Positions 9,381-19,079 of a DNA stretch of 64,000 bases are shown piece after piece. Under the pieces are notes generated by a model. It did not search any database. It saw nothing but the letters and a program-made list of their open reading frames with translations, and was not told the DNA's origin. Source of the DNA: Planctomycetota bacterium (lineage in GTDB: Bacteria > Planctomycetota > UBA1135 > GCA-002686595). The stretch covers positions 1 through 64,000 of the forward strand of contig JADLBP010000048.1 of assembly GCA_020847695.1 (NCBI GenBank). The letters are read 5' to 3'. The position numbers and the translations under genes are program-made. How positions within the stretch are numbered: position 1 is the first letter of the stretch; each line of letters starts with the position of its first letter.

Positions 9381-10132
9381 GTCCGCAGCCTCCGCACCAG
9401 CGTCGTCGTCAGCCACAGCGACAGCGCGGAGAGGCCGACGAAGTAGGCGAGCGCCGGAGCGCTCGCGATGCCGCCGACGAGCTCCTCGTAGTGGGGGATC
9501 GCCGAGAACACGTCGTGGATCCACGTGCCGACGTTGGCGCCGGAGAAGAGCCCGTCGAGCACGGCGACCAAGCGCTCGTCGCCCGAGAGCACCAAGGCGG
9601 CGGACACCAACGCGGCCAGCACGAACGCGACCACTTGATCCGGCGACAGCGCGGACAGCAACGACCCGAGCGCGAGCAGCAACCCGCCGAGCAGCAACGC
9701 GGCGAGGTAGCCCGACGCGAGCAGCCCGAGATCGGGGGCGCCGAGCACGCAGAGCATGACGACGATCGGCGCGGTGCCGACCAGGAAGAGCCCGTACAGC
9801 GCGAGCGCCGCCAGGAACTTGCCGAGCACCAGCGAGCCGGTCGCGAGCGGCAGCGTGACCAGGACCTCGAACGTGCGCGTGCGGCGTTCCTCGGCCCAGA
9901 GGCGCATGCTCTGCGCGGGCAGGAAGAGCACCAGGAGCACCGGCAGCCGCGCGAAGAACGGCCCCATGTCGATGCGGCCTGCGAGGAAGAACTCGTTCAT
10001 GAAGATCGAGTTCGCGAGCAGCAGCGCGGCGATCGTGCTCGCGGTCGCGACGCCGGAGTCGAACCACGCCGCGAACTCGCGCGAGGCGATCACGCGCGCG
10101 CCCGCGAGCAAACCGAGCGGTTTGGCGGTCAT
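9377..10132 (-). CDS. ABC-2 type transporter permease (GldF-like)
   Basis: MTAKPLGLLAGARVIASREFAAWFDS...EERRTRTFEVLVTLPLATGSLVLGKFLAALALYGLFLVGTAPIVV; multi-TM. Confidence 0.87.
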   Translation of the reverse strand: MTAKPLGLLAGARVIASREFAAWFDSGVATASTIAALLLANSIFMNEFFLAGRIDMGPFFARLPVLLVLFLPAQSMRLWAEERRTRTFEVLVTLPLATGSLVLGKFLAALALYGLFLVGTAPIVVMLCVLGAPDLGLLASGYLAALLLGGLLLALGSLLSALSPDQVVAFVLAALVSAALVLSGDERLVAVLDGLFSGANVGTWIHDVFSAIPHYEELVGGIASAPALAYFVGLSALSLWLTTTLVRRLRT

Positions 10133-10896
10133 CGCGCGGCCTCCGTCGACGCCTGCGCTGGCTCGAGCAGGCGCACGAGCTCTTGATCGAGCGTCCGGCC
10201 CGAGGCGTTCGCGCGTTTCGAGAGCGCGGACACCGGCTCGTCGGCGACCAGCTTGCCCTTGTGGATCGCGACGACGCGTTCGCACGTGTCGCACACCTCG
10301 CCGACGATGTGGCTAGAGAACAGGATCGCGCGGCGAGGCGCGAGCGAGCGCAGGAAGTCGCGGAACGCGGCCATCTGCACCGGATCGAGGCCGTGCGTCG
10401 GCTCGTCGAGCGCGATCACCGGGGGATCGTGGATCAGCGCGGCGGCGAGCCCGATGCGCTGGCGATAGCCCTTCGAGCACTCCTGCACGCGCTTCTTGGT
10501 CACCGCTTCGAGCGCGCAGGCGCCGATCGTCCATGCGAGGCGCTCGGCGAGCTCGGCGCGCGCGAGGCCGCGGGCGCGGCCGACGAACTGGAGGTAGCGC
10601 AGCACGCGCATGCCGTCGTAGAGCGCGTTGTGCTCGGCGAGGTAGCCGAGCGAAGCGCGCGCGGCGAGCGGCTCCTTCACGACGTCGTGGCCCGCGAGCT
10701 CGATCGAGCCTTCGTCGGGCACGAGGAACGTCGAGACCATCTTGAGCAACGTGCTCTTCCCGGCGCCGTTCGGGCCGACGAAGCCGACGATCTCGCCCGG
10801 CTTGACCGAGAAGGAAACCCGTTCGACCGCGACGGTCGCGCCGTAGCGCTTGGTGACGCCGCGGATGTCGAGCAGGGGCCGGACGGAGTCGTTCAT
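10129..10896 (-). CDS. ABC transporter ATP-binding protein (ABC-2/GldA-like)
   Basis: Walker A GPNGAGKS; signature SKGYRQRIGLA; Walker B VIALDEPTHGLDP. Confidence 0.93.
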   Translation of the reverse strand: MNDSVRPLLDIRGVTKRYGATVAVERVSFSVKPGEIVGFVGPNGAGKSTLLKMVSTFLVPDEGSIELAGHDVVKEPLAARASLGYLAEHNALYDGMRVLRYLQFVGRARGLARAELAERLAWTIGACALEAVTKKRVQECSKGYRQRIGLAAALIHDPPVIALDEPTHGLDPVQMAAFRDFLRSLAPRRAILFSSHIVGEVCDTCERVVAIHKGKLVADEPVSALSKRANASGRTLDQELVRLLEPAQASTEAAR

Positions 10897-11864
10897 CGTG
10901 CGCGTTCCGAATCGAGCAGGTGACAGGCGACCGACGGCGCGCGTTCGCGGCCGAGCCGCTCGAGCGCCGGGCGTTCGTCGACGCAGCGCGAGCCGAGCTC
11001 GGCGCGGCGCGGGCAACGGGGATGGAAGCTGCAGCCCGGCGGCAGGTCGAACGGCGACGGAGCCTCGGCGGAGACCAGCAGCGTGCGCGCGTCGGCCGCG
11101 CGGCGCGCAAGCGCGACCAGCGCCTTCGAGTACGGGTGCAGCGGCTCGCGGAAGAACGCCGCGACGTCGTTCTCCTCGACGACGCGTCCGAAGTACATCA
11201 CCGCGACGCGCTCGCACATCTGGTGGACCAGAGAGAGGTCGTGGGTGATGAACAGGTACGCGAGGCCGAAGCGCTCGCGCAGCGACGCGAGCAGGTTGAG
11301 GATCTGCGCCTGGACCGAGACGTCGAGGGCGCTGGTCGGCTCGTCGAGGATCAGGAGCTCGGGCTCGAGCGCGAGCGCGCGCGCGATCGCGAGCCGCTGG
11401 CGCTGGCCGCCGGAGAACTCGTGCGGGTAGCGCCCGATGTCCTGGGTCGAGAGCCCGACCGCTTCGAGCAACGCGAAGCTCCTCGCTCGGCGCGCGCGCG
11501 CGTCGCCGACGCGATGGATCTCGAGCGGCTCGCCGAGCAGCTCCTCGACCGAGAGCCGCGGATCGAGCGACGCGAACGGATCCTGGAAGACCAACTGGAC
11601 GCGGCGGCGGAGCGCGAAGCGCTCGGCCTGCGAGAGCGATGCGACTTCGCGGCCGTCGAAACGGATCGCGCCGCCTTCGGGTTCGACCAAGCCCGCGAGC
11701 GCGCGCGCCAACGTCGACTTGCCGGAGCCCGATTCGCCGACCAACGCCGCCGAGCTGCCGCGCGCGAGCGACAGCGACACGCCGTCGACCGCCTTGAGGC
11801 GGCGCTCGCCACCGCGCTCCGCGTACGCGACCGTCAGATCGACGAGCTCGACGAGCGCGCTCAT
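10893..11864 (-). CDS. Oligopeptide/dipeptide ABC transporter ATP-binding protein (OppF/DppF type)
   Basis: GESGSGKSTLARAL, SGGQRQRLAIARAL, LDEPTSALDVSVQAQI, C-terminal CSFHPRCPRR...C oligo_HPY-type tail. Confidence 0.94.
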   Translation of the reverse strand: MSALVELVDLTVAYAERGGERRLKAVDGVSLSLARGSSAALVGESGSGKSTLARALAGLVEPEGGAIRFDGREVASLSQAERFALRRRVQLVFQDPFASLDPRLSVEELLGEPLEIHRVGDARARRARSFALLEAVGLSTQDIGRYPHEFSGGQRQRLAIARALALEPELLILDEPTSALDVSVQAQILNLLASLRERFGLAYLFITHDLSLVHQMCERVAVMYFGRVVEENDVAAFFREPLHPYSKALVALARRAADARTLLVSAEAPSPFDLPPGCSFHPRCPRRAELGSRCVDERPALERLGRERAPSVACHLLDSERAR

Positions 11865-12889
11865 GCGTCGAACGCCTCCGCGTGCGCGCCGGCGACGCGC
11901 TCCTTCTCGAAGCACGCGGCGCGACGACCGGAGCTCAGCGAGACGCCGGTCTCCGCGCGTCGCAAGCCGGAGAGGTCGGGCCGCTCGCGGCGGCAGCGGT
12001 CGGTCGCGAGCTCGCAGCGCGGATGGAACGCGCAACCCGGCGGCAGCGCGGTCAGCTCGGCGGGCGCGCCGGGGACCGCGGCGAGGCGGTGCTGGCGTTC
12101 GCCGCCGATGCGCGCGCGGGCGCGCCACAGCGCGGCGGTGTAGGGGTGCCACGGGCGCTCGAAGAGCTCGTGCGCGTCCGCTTGCTCGATCACGCGGCCC
12201 GCGTACATCACGTGGACGCGGTTCGCGGTCGCGTGGACGAGCTCGAGGTCGTGGCTGACGAGCACGACGCCCGCGCCGCGTTCCTCGCGCTCGCGTTTCA
12301 GGAGGTCGAGCACCGCGAGCGCGACCGCCGGGTCGAGCGCGGTCGTCGGCTCGTCCGCGATCAGCACCTTGGGCTTCGCGACCAGCGACATCGCGATCAG
12401 CGCGCGCTGACGTTGGCCGCCCGAGAGCTCGTGCGGGTACGCGTGCAGCCGCGACTCCGGATCGGGGATCCCGACGTCGCCGAGCGCGCGCGCCGATTCC
12501 TTCAACGCCTCGCGCCGCGACAGGCCGCGGTGCACCTCGAGCACTTCCGCGAGCTGCAGGCCGATCGTCAGGAACGGATTGAGCGCCGCCGATGCGTCCT
12601 GGAAGACCAGCGCGATCTCGCTCGCGCGCAGCTTGCGGAACTCGCGCTCGTCGAGCGCGAGCAGGTTGCGTCCGCCGTACCAGATCTCGCCGGTCTCGAC
12701 CGTGCCGCCGGAGTAGGGGACGAGCCCGAGGATCGCGAGCGCGGTCGTCGACTTGCCCGAGCCCGACTCGCCGACCAGCGCGACCATCTCGCCCGACTCG
12801 AGCTTGAACGAGAGCTGATCGACCGCCCAGAGCGGCCCGCGCGGCGTGTCGTAGCGGACGCGCAAGTTGTCGACCTGCAAGAGCGTCAC
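11861..12889 (-). CDS. Oligopeptide/dipeptide ABC transporter ATP-binding protein (OppD/DppD type)
   Basis: GTG start VTLLQVDNLRVRYDTPRG; GESGSGKSTTALAILG; SGGQRQRALIAMSL; ADEPTTALDPAV; CAFHPRCELATDRC. Confidence 0.94.
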   Translation of the reverse strand: MTLLQVDNLRVRYDTPRGPLWAVDQLSFKLESGEMVALVGESGSGKSTTALAILGLVPYSGGTVETGEIWYGGRNLLALDEREFRKLRASEIALVFQDASAALNPFLTIGLQLAEVLEVHRGLSRREALKESARALGDVGIPDPESRLHAYPHELSGGQRQRALIAMSLVAKPKVLIADEPTTALDPAVALAVLDLLKREREERGAGVVLVSHDLELVHATANRVHVMYAGRVIEQADAHELFERPWHPYTAALWRARARIGGERQHRLAAVPGAPAELTALPPGCAFHPRCELATDRCRRERPDLSGLRRAETGVSLSSGRRAACFEKERVAGAHAEAFDA

Positions 12890-13965
12890 GCCGGGCGCTC
12901 CTTGTCGCGCACGTCGAGCGCGTCGCGCAAGCCGTCGCCGAGCACGAACAACGCGAGCAGCACCGACGCCATCGCGAGCGCGGGGTACGCGAAGAGCCAC
13001 CAGCGCACCTGCAGCGCGTTGATCGCCTCGACGCCGTCGGCGACCAGCAGTCCGAAGCTGACCTCCGGCGCCTGCACGCCGAGACCGAGGACCGAGAGGA
13101 ACGCCTCGGCGAGCATCACCGACGGCAGCGTCAACGTCAGGTAGACGATCGCGACCGGCAGCACGTTCGGCAGCACGTGGCGGCGCAGGATCCACGACGT
13201 CGGCGCGCCCATCGCACGCGCGGCGAGCACGAACTCGCTCGATTTCAGCGCGAGCACCTGGCCGCGCACGACCCGCGCCATCGTCAACCAGAACACCGCG
13301 CCGAGCACGACGAAGAACACGATCTCGCGGTCGATCAGGTCCTCGCCGAGGCTCGCCCGCGGCGCGTCGAACAGCGCGAGCGCGGTGATCACCAGGAACA
13401 CGAACGGCAACGAGTACAGGACGTCGACGAAGCGCATCATCCATCGGTCGGTGCGCCCGCCCTTCAACGCCGCCCACGCGCCCCACACGACGCCGATCGT
13501 CAGGCTGATCGATGCCGCGGCGAGCGCGGTCAGGATCGACTTGCGGCTGCCCCAGACGATGCGCGCGAGCAGGTCGCGGCCCTGCGTGTCGGCGCCGAGC
13601 CACGGACCCGTCTGGTACTTGCCGAAGAGCTTCTTGCGCAGCTCGACCAGCGCTCCGTCGACGACGCCGAGGTCCCAGTAGTCGACCTCGAACTGTTGCT
13701 TCGACTTGTCGAGCCAGGGCCACACCGGAGGTTGCGGCTTGTCGCTCGGTCGCATCGTCTTCGGCGACGGGATCGGCAACAGCGGCGCGAGCAAGCTGCC
13801 GAGGCCGACGACGCAGAGGAAGATCCAGCTGAACCACGCGGCGCGGTTCTTCCGCAGCTTCCGCCACGCGCGCGTCGAGATCGGCTCGCCGCGGAAGCGC
13901 TGCGCTTCGGCGTAGAGCGCGTCGACGTCGCGGCCTCCGAGGTCCCAGCGTACTTCGGCGGACAC
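12886..13965 (-). CDS. Oligopeptide/dipeptide ABC transporter permease (OppC/DppC type)
   Basis: GTG start; RRHVLPNVLPVAIVYLTLTLPSVMLAEAFLSVLGLGVQAPEVSFG (EAA loop and DppC C-terminus). Confidence 0.94.
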   Translation of the reverse strand: MSAEVRWDLGGRDVDALYAEAQRFRGEPISTRAWRKLRKNRAAWFSWIFLCVVGLGSLLAPLLPIPSPKTMRPSDKPQPPVWPWLDKSKQQFEVDYWDLGVVDGALVELRKKLFGKYQTGPWLGADTQGRDLLARIVWGSRKSILTALAAASISLTIGVVWGAWAALKGGRTDRWMMRFVDVLYSLPFVFLVITALALFDAPRASLGEDLIDREIVFFVVLGAVFWLTMARVVRGQVLALKSSEFVLAARAMGAPTSWILRRHVLPNVLPVAIVYLTLTLPSVMLAEAFLSVLGLGVQAPEVSFGLLVADGVEAINALQVRWWLFAYPALAMASVLLALFVLGDGLRDALDVRDKERPA

Positions 13966-14943
13966 CTAGAGCTCCTCCAGGGCGATCCGCGGATCGAGGC
14001 GCGTGTACGCGAAGTCGACCAGCGCGTTGAGCGAGTAGATCAGCACCGAGTAGACGATCGTGACGCCGAGCGCGAGCGTGTAGTCGCGGCTCAGCGCGCT
14101 CGCGACGAAGTGCGAGCCGGTGCCGGGGATCGCGAAGATCCGTTCGATCACCAGGCTGCCGGTGAGCACGCCCGCCGCGGCCGGTCCGAGGTACGACACC
14201 GCCGGCAGCAGGCCGCCGCGCGCCGCGTGACGGAGGATCACCGTCGAATAGGGCAGTCCCTTCGCGACCGCGGTGCGCACGTAGTCCTGCGAGAGCGACT
14301 CGATCAGCCCGGTGCGCACCAGCCGCGCGACGTACGCGGCGACCGGCGCGCCGAGCGCGAGGCTCGGCAGGATGAAGTGCGCGAACGTCGAGCTCCCCGC
14401 GACCGGCGACCAGCCGAGCGCGAGCGAGAACACGAGCACGAGCAGCCCGGCGATCACGAAGCTCGGCAACGCGATGCCGAGCGCGGCGACCAGCCGCAGC
14501 GAGAGATCGAGCTTGGTCCCGCGCCGCGCGGCCGCGAGGATGCCGAACGTCGTGCCGAACGCGACCGCCCACGCCAACGCGAGGCTGCCGAGCGCGAGCG
14601 ACAGCGGCAGCGACTCGCCCAGGATCTGGTTGACGGTGTAGTCGCGGTAGCGGAACGAGGGGCCGAGGTCGCCGGCGAGCACGCCGCCGAACGGGCGCTC
14701 GCGGTCGCCGAGCAAGCCCTGCGAATCGAGGTTGAACGGTCCGAGGTACTGCAGGTACTGGCGCCAGATCGGCCAATCGAGGTGGTAGCGCGCCTCGACG
14801 TTCGCGAGCACCGCGGCGGGCAGGCGCCGCTCGGCGGAGAACGGCCCGCCGGGCACGACGCGCATCATCAGGAACGCCGTCGTGACGACGATCCAGACGG
14901 TCAGCACGAGCCCGAGCGCGCGGCGCAGCACGAAGCGCTTCAC
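13966..14943 (-). CDS. Oligopeptide/dipeptide ABC transporter permease (OppB/DppB type)
   Basis: GTG start VKRFVLRRALGLVLTVWIVVTTAFLMMRVVPGGPF...YVRTAVAKGLPYSTVILRHAARGGLLPAVSYLGP. Confidence 0.94.
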   Translation of the reverse strand: MKRFVLRRALGLVLTVWIVVTTAFLMMRVVPGGPFSAERRLPAAVLANVEARYHLDWPIWRQYLQYLGPFNLDSQGLLGDRERPFGGVLAGDLGPSFRYRDYTVNQILGESLPLSLALGSLALAWAVAFGTTFGILAAARRGTKLDLSLRLVAALGIALPSFVIAGLLVLVFSLALGWSPVAGSSTFAHFILPSLALGAPVAAYVARLVRTGLIESLSQDYVRTAVAKGLPYSTVILRHAARGGLLPAVSYLGPAAAGVLTGSLVIERIFAIPGTGSHFVASALSRDYTLALGVTIVYSVLIYSLNALVDFAYTRLDPRIALEEL

Positions 14944-16727
14944 TTGCGCGTCCTCCCGCCCGCCTTGCGCTCCGCCTGCGCCTTCGGCGAGTAGAGGCCT
15001 TCCTTCGGGCCGTGCGACGAGACCTTCTTCTCGCGCTTGTTCAGCGCGCGCCGGCTGCGTGCGAGCTCCGGCTCGTCCATCCAGTACCAGTACTTCGGGT
15101 TCTGCTCGTTCAGCGGGTTGACGCCGAACCCGCCGACGCGCGGATCGACCAGGTTCTGCGAGACGTACGAGTAGATCGGCAGGATCGGGAGCTCGTCGAG
15201 CAGGATCGTCTCCGCGCGGCGCAGCAGGGAGTTGCGCGCCGCGGGGTCGACGGTGATGCGCGCCTCGGCGATCAGCTTGTCGTAGTCGGCGTTCGTCCAG
15301 CCGGTGCGGTTGTTGTCGGAGTCCGACGTGAACACCGCGAAGAAGTTGAGCACGTCGAGATAGTCGCAGATCCACGAGGAGCGCGACACGTCGTACTGCA
15401 GGTTCGACTGGCGGTCGACGTAGCTCTTCCACTCCTGGTTCTCGAGCTCGACGTCGAGGTCGAGGTACTCCGACCAATCGTTCGCGACGAGCTCGGCGAT
15501 CGAACGGTTCTGCTCGCTCGAGTTGTAGAGGATCCGCAGCGTGCCGATCGGCTTGCCTTCGGGCCCGAAGCCCGCGTCGGCGAGCGCTTGCCGCGCGCCG
15601 TCGAGATCCTCCTTCTTCGCCGGCGGAGACGCGTACGAGCCCATGTGGCCCCACGGCACCAACGTGTACGCGGGCTTCTGGCCCGCCTTGAGCAGCCGGT
15701 CGCAGATCTGCACGCGATTGATCGTCGCGTAGAGCGCGCGGCGCACGCGCGGATCGTCGAGCGGCGGCTTGGTGGTGTTGACGCGGTAGAAATAGAGCCC
15801 GAAGTACGGCTCCGGGTCGAAGTCGTCGCGCGTCAGCAGCCGATCGATCAAGCTCGCGGGCACGTTGCCGTCGAGCCAATCGACCTCGCCCGCGAAGTAC
15901 AGGTTGAACGCGGTCGTCGCGTCCTCGATCGCGAGCGCGTCGATCGTTCGCATCGCGACGCGGTCGGCGTCCCAGTAGCGTTCGTTCTTGACCAAGCGGA
16001 TGCGGTCGTTGAGGCGCCGCTCGGCGAGCACGTACGGCCCGTTGCTGACCAGCGCGCCCGGTCGCGTCCATTCGCTGGTCCAACCCTGAGGCGAGCGCTG
16101 CCGCGCTGCCTCGAGCGACGCACGGTGCACCGGCGAGAGCTGGTACGCGGCGAGCAGCTCGAGGAAGTGCGAGGTCGGCGCGACGAGCTCGATCACCAAC
16201 GTCGCGTCGTCGGTCGCCTTCACGCCGAGCGCCACCGAGCCGGGCTCGACCGGCGTGCCCGCGGCGTCCCGGCCGGTGTTGAGCTCGCGCGCGCCGCGGA
16301 CGCACCACAGCTCGCCCGCGAACGGCGACGCGGTCTCGGGGTCGAGCAGGCGCCGGAAGTTCCACTCGAAGTCCGCCGCGGTCAGCGGATCGCCGTTCGA
16401 CCACACCACGCCGGGCCTCAGCTTGAAGATGTAGGTCAGGCGGTCGGCGGAGAGCTCGGTGCTCACCGCCAGCGCCGGCACCGCGTTGCCGCCGATCGGC
16501 TCGCGCGTGTAGAGGCCCTCGTACAGCGCGCGGATCACGCGGCCTTCCGGGATCCCGTTCGCCGCGGCGGGGTCGAGGCTCGAGACCTCGGTGCCGTTGT
16601 TGAAGACGAAATCGGCGCGCGGTAGCGAGCGGGAGAGCGCCAGGCTCCAGGCCCAACCGACCAGCGCCAGCGGCACCAGCGAGAGGGCCGCCACCCAAAG
16701 CGGTGAAGCCCACCTGCGAGACGCCAT
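14940..16727 (-). CDS. Peptide ABC transporter substrate-binding protein (OppA/SBP_bac_5 type)
   Basis: MASRRWASPLWVAALSLVPLALVGWAW...NNGTEVSSLDPAAANGIPEGRVIRALYEGLYTREP...VVWSNGDPLTAADFEWNFRRLLDP. Confidence 0.93.
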   Translation of the reverse strand: MASRRWASPLWVAALSLVPLALVGWAWSLALSRSLPRADFVFNNGTEVSSLDPAAANGIPEGRVIRALYEGLYTREPIGGNAVPALAVSTELSADRLTYIFKLRPGVVWSNGDPLTAADFEWNFRRLLDPETASPFAGELWCVRGARELNTGRDAAGTPVEPGSVALGVKATDDATLVIELVAPTSHFLELLAAYQLSPVHRASLEAARQRSPQGWTSEWTRPGALVSNGPYVLAERRLNDRIRLVKNERYWDADRVAMRTIDALAIEDATTAFNLYFAGEVDWLDGNVPASLIDRLLTRDDFDPEPYFGLYFYRVNTTKPPLDDPRVRRALYATINRVQICDRLLKAGQKPAYTLVPWGHMGSYASPPAKKEDLDGARQALADAGFGPEGKPIGTLRILYNSSEQNRSIAELVANDWSEYLDLDVELENQEWKSYVDRQSNLQYDVSRSSWICDYLDVLNFFAVFTSDSDNNRTGWTNADYDKLIAEARITVDPAARNSLLRRAETILLDELPILPIYSYVSQNLVDPRVGGFGVNPLNEQNPKYWYWMDEPELARSRRALNKREKKVSSHGPKEGLYSPKAQAERKAGGRTRK

Positions 16728-16789
16728 GCGAGGGATGCTAGCAACCCAGGTAAGTGACACAAGTCGGTTATTCTCAACGGGTTGGACCC

Positions 16790-16818
16790 TTGACGCTCGC
16801 TCGCCGTGCAACTACGGT
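16790..16818 (+). promoter_or_regulatory. Candidate sigma70-type promoter for the plus-strand opp operon
   Basis: TTGACG (16790-16795) - 17 bp - TACGGT (16813-16818), inside the divergent intergenic region 16728-16931. Confidence 0.5.
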
Positions 16819-16931
16819 GCGACCGTCCGCGGGGGCGTCGGTCTTGAGTAACCGGAGGTAGTGGGCCGGGCCCTGCTCGATAGCTCCGCTCGTCCTCTGT
16901 CCCGAGTCCTCTCGCGCTGTCGTTGGTCCCC

Positions 16932-19070
16932 ATGTCGATTCGAACGCTCGCTCTCGGTGCCGCGGCGCTCGCGGTGGTCGTCGGCGGACTGCTCTTCCAG
17001 CGTTTCTCGGCGAACCGGGAGCCCGAGGCGGCGTCCGAGCCCGTCGCCGCGCGCGACTCGGTCGCGGCCTCGGCTACGGCGTCGACCGCGATCCCGACAC
17101 CCGCGCCCTCCGCGAAGCCGCCGGTCGACGCCGCGGCGCCGGATGCGGCCGCGCAGGCGCCCGAGCTCGTCCCGACCGACGCCGACTTCTTCCATCCCGA
17201 CCACCAGCCCGGTCCGGACGGCAAGCGGCCGGAGCTGCCGACGCCCGCGTACGGCGGTCGCGTGATCGTGCGCACCGACTTGATGCCGCCGAGCCTGAAC
17301 TACGCGCTCGACGGGACCGCGGTGACGCGGCGGATCCTGTACGAGGTCCACGAGACGCTCGCGGTCTCCGATTTCGCGACCGGCGAGCTCCTGCCCGACC
17401 TCGCGGCGAGCTGGGACGTCGAGGATTCGCTCTTCCTGAAGCGAACCGACGCATCCGGCGCGGCGGCGACGCCCGAGCGGCTGGTCGGCCTCGTCACGCG
17501 CGACGGCGAGCACTACGAGGTCCGCGCGCGCGACCCGCGGGCGCCGGACGGCGGATCGAGCGCCGCGCCGTTGCGCGTGCCGATCGCCGACGTGCAGTCG
17601 CTCGAGCGCGGCACCGTGATCACGTTCCACCTGCGGCGCGACGTGCGCTGGCAGGACGGCGAGCCGTTCGACGCGTCCGATGTCGCCTTCAGCTTCTCGA
17701 TCTACTCGAATCCGCGCGTGCGCTGCGACAACAAGCGCTCGAACTACGACGCGGTGCGCTCGTGCGAGGTGCTCGATCCGTACACGGTGCGCTTCGCGTT
17801 GGACCGCGCGCACTTCAAGGCGCTCGGCAATCTCGCCGACCTCTTCTTGATGCCCGCGCACCGCTACGACCTCTCCGATCCCGACCACGCGCGCTTCGAT
17901 CCCGACTACGTCGCGGCGAAACGGGCCGCGGACCCGAGCTGGAAGCCGACCGCCGACGAGCAGGGCGACTACGTCAACGCGCACCCGAACAACCGGGAGC
18001 TGATCGGCCTCGGGCCGTATCGCGTCACCGAGTGGAGCAAGGACTACCTCGAAGCCGAGCGCTGGGACGGCTACTTCGCGCCCGAGAACGGCGGGTGGTT
18101 CGACACCATCCGCTGGCGGCTGATCGAGAACGACAACACCGCGAACGAGGCGTTGCTCGCCGGCGAGATCGACTTCAACGATCGCTTGCGCGCCGACGAG
18201 TACTTCGGCGAGTTCACGCAATCGAAGGCGTTCACCGACCGCTGCTACAAGGGCTATCTCTACGCCGACGCCTACGGCTTCGTCGCCTGGAACCTGACGC
18301 GCAAGCCGTTCGCCGACGTGCGCGTGCGCCAGGCGCTCGGGCGACTGTTCGACTACCCGGACATTCGCACCAACTACTACCGCGACCAGGCGATCCAAGT
18401 GACCGGACCGCAGCCGGTGTCGTCGCCGGCGTACGACTGGACGATCGAGCCGTTGAAGTTCGACCCGCAGCGCGCCGACGAGCTCTTGACCGAGGCCGGT
18501 TGGTACGACCGCGACGGCGACGGGCTGCGCGACAAGGACGGCGTGGCGTTCGAGTTCGAGATCACCATCAACACGGGCTCGAAGACCAGCGAGGTGTTGA
18601 TGGCGCGCTTCCAGGAGGAGCTCGCGAAGCAAGGCATCCGCGCGCGCATCACCGCTAACGAATGGAGTCTCTTCCAGGAGCGTTGCGTCCGCCGCGATTT
18701 CGACGCCGCCGCGCGCGGCTGGGTGCCGCCGCCCGAGGTCGATCCCGACGCGCTCTTCCACTCGCGTTGGGCGAAGCCCGAAGTCGGCGGCTCGAACTTC
18801 TGCGGCTTCGCGGATCCCGAGGTCGATCGACTGATCGAAGCGGGCCAGCGCGAGATCGACGACGCCGCGCGCTACGCGATCTGGCGCGAGCTCGGCCGGC
18901 GGATCTACGCCGCGCAGCCGTACGTCTTCCTCTTCAACCCGGCGCGCAAGTTCGGCCTGAACAAGTCGATCCGCGGCTTCCAGGCGCTGCGCCTCGACCC
19001 GAACTACCAGCTGCGACGCTGGTACTTCCCGGCGGGAACGCCCGGGACGAGAGCCACCCGCGCTCGCTAG
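16932..19070 (+). CDS. Peptide ABC transporter substrate-binding protein (OppA/SBP_bac_5 type)
   Basis: MSIRTLALGAAALAVVVGGLLF...ITFHLRRDVRWQDGEPFDASDVAFSFSIYSNPRV...KPFADVRVRQALGRLFDY. Confidence 0.93.
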   Translation: MSIRTLALGAAALAVVVGGLLFQRFSANREPEAASEPVAARDSVAASATASTAIPTPAPSAKPPVDAAAPDAAAQAPELVPTDADFFHPDHQPGPDGKRPELPTPAYGGRVIVRTDLMPPSLNYALDGTAVTRRILYEVHETLAVSDFATGELLPDLAASWDVEDSLFLKRTDASGAAATPERLVGLVTRDGEHYEVRARDPRAPDGGSSAAPLRVPIADVQSLERGTVITFHLRRDVRWQDGEPFDASDVAFSFSIYSNPRVRCDNKRSNYDAVRSCEVLDPYTVRFALDRAHFKALGNLADLFLMPAHRYDLSDPDHARFDPDYVAAKRAADPSWKPTADEQGDYVNAHPNNRELIGLGPYRVTEWSKDYLEAERWDGYFAPENGGWFDTIRWRLIENDNTANEALLAGEIDFNDRLRADEYFGEFTQSKAFTDRCYKGYLYADAYGFVAWNLTRKPFADVRVRQALGRLFDYPDIRTNYYRDQAIQVTGPQPVSSPAYDWTIEPLKFDPQRADELLTEAGWYDRDGDGLRDKDGVAFEFEITINTGSKTSEVLMARFQEELAKQGIRARITANEWSLFQERCVRRDFDAAARGWVPPPEVDPDALFHSRWAKPEVGGSNFCGFADPEVDRLIEAGQREIDDAARYAIWRELGRRIYAAQPYVFLFNPARKFGLNKSIRGFQALRLDPNYQLRRWYFPAGTPGTRATRAR

Positions 19071-19079
19071 GATCCGCGC

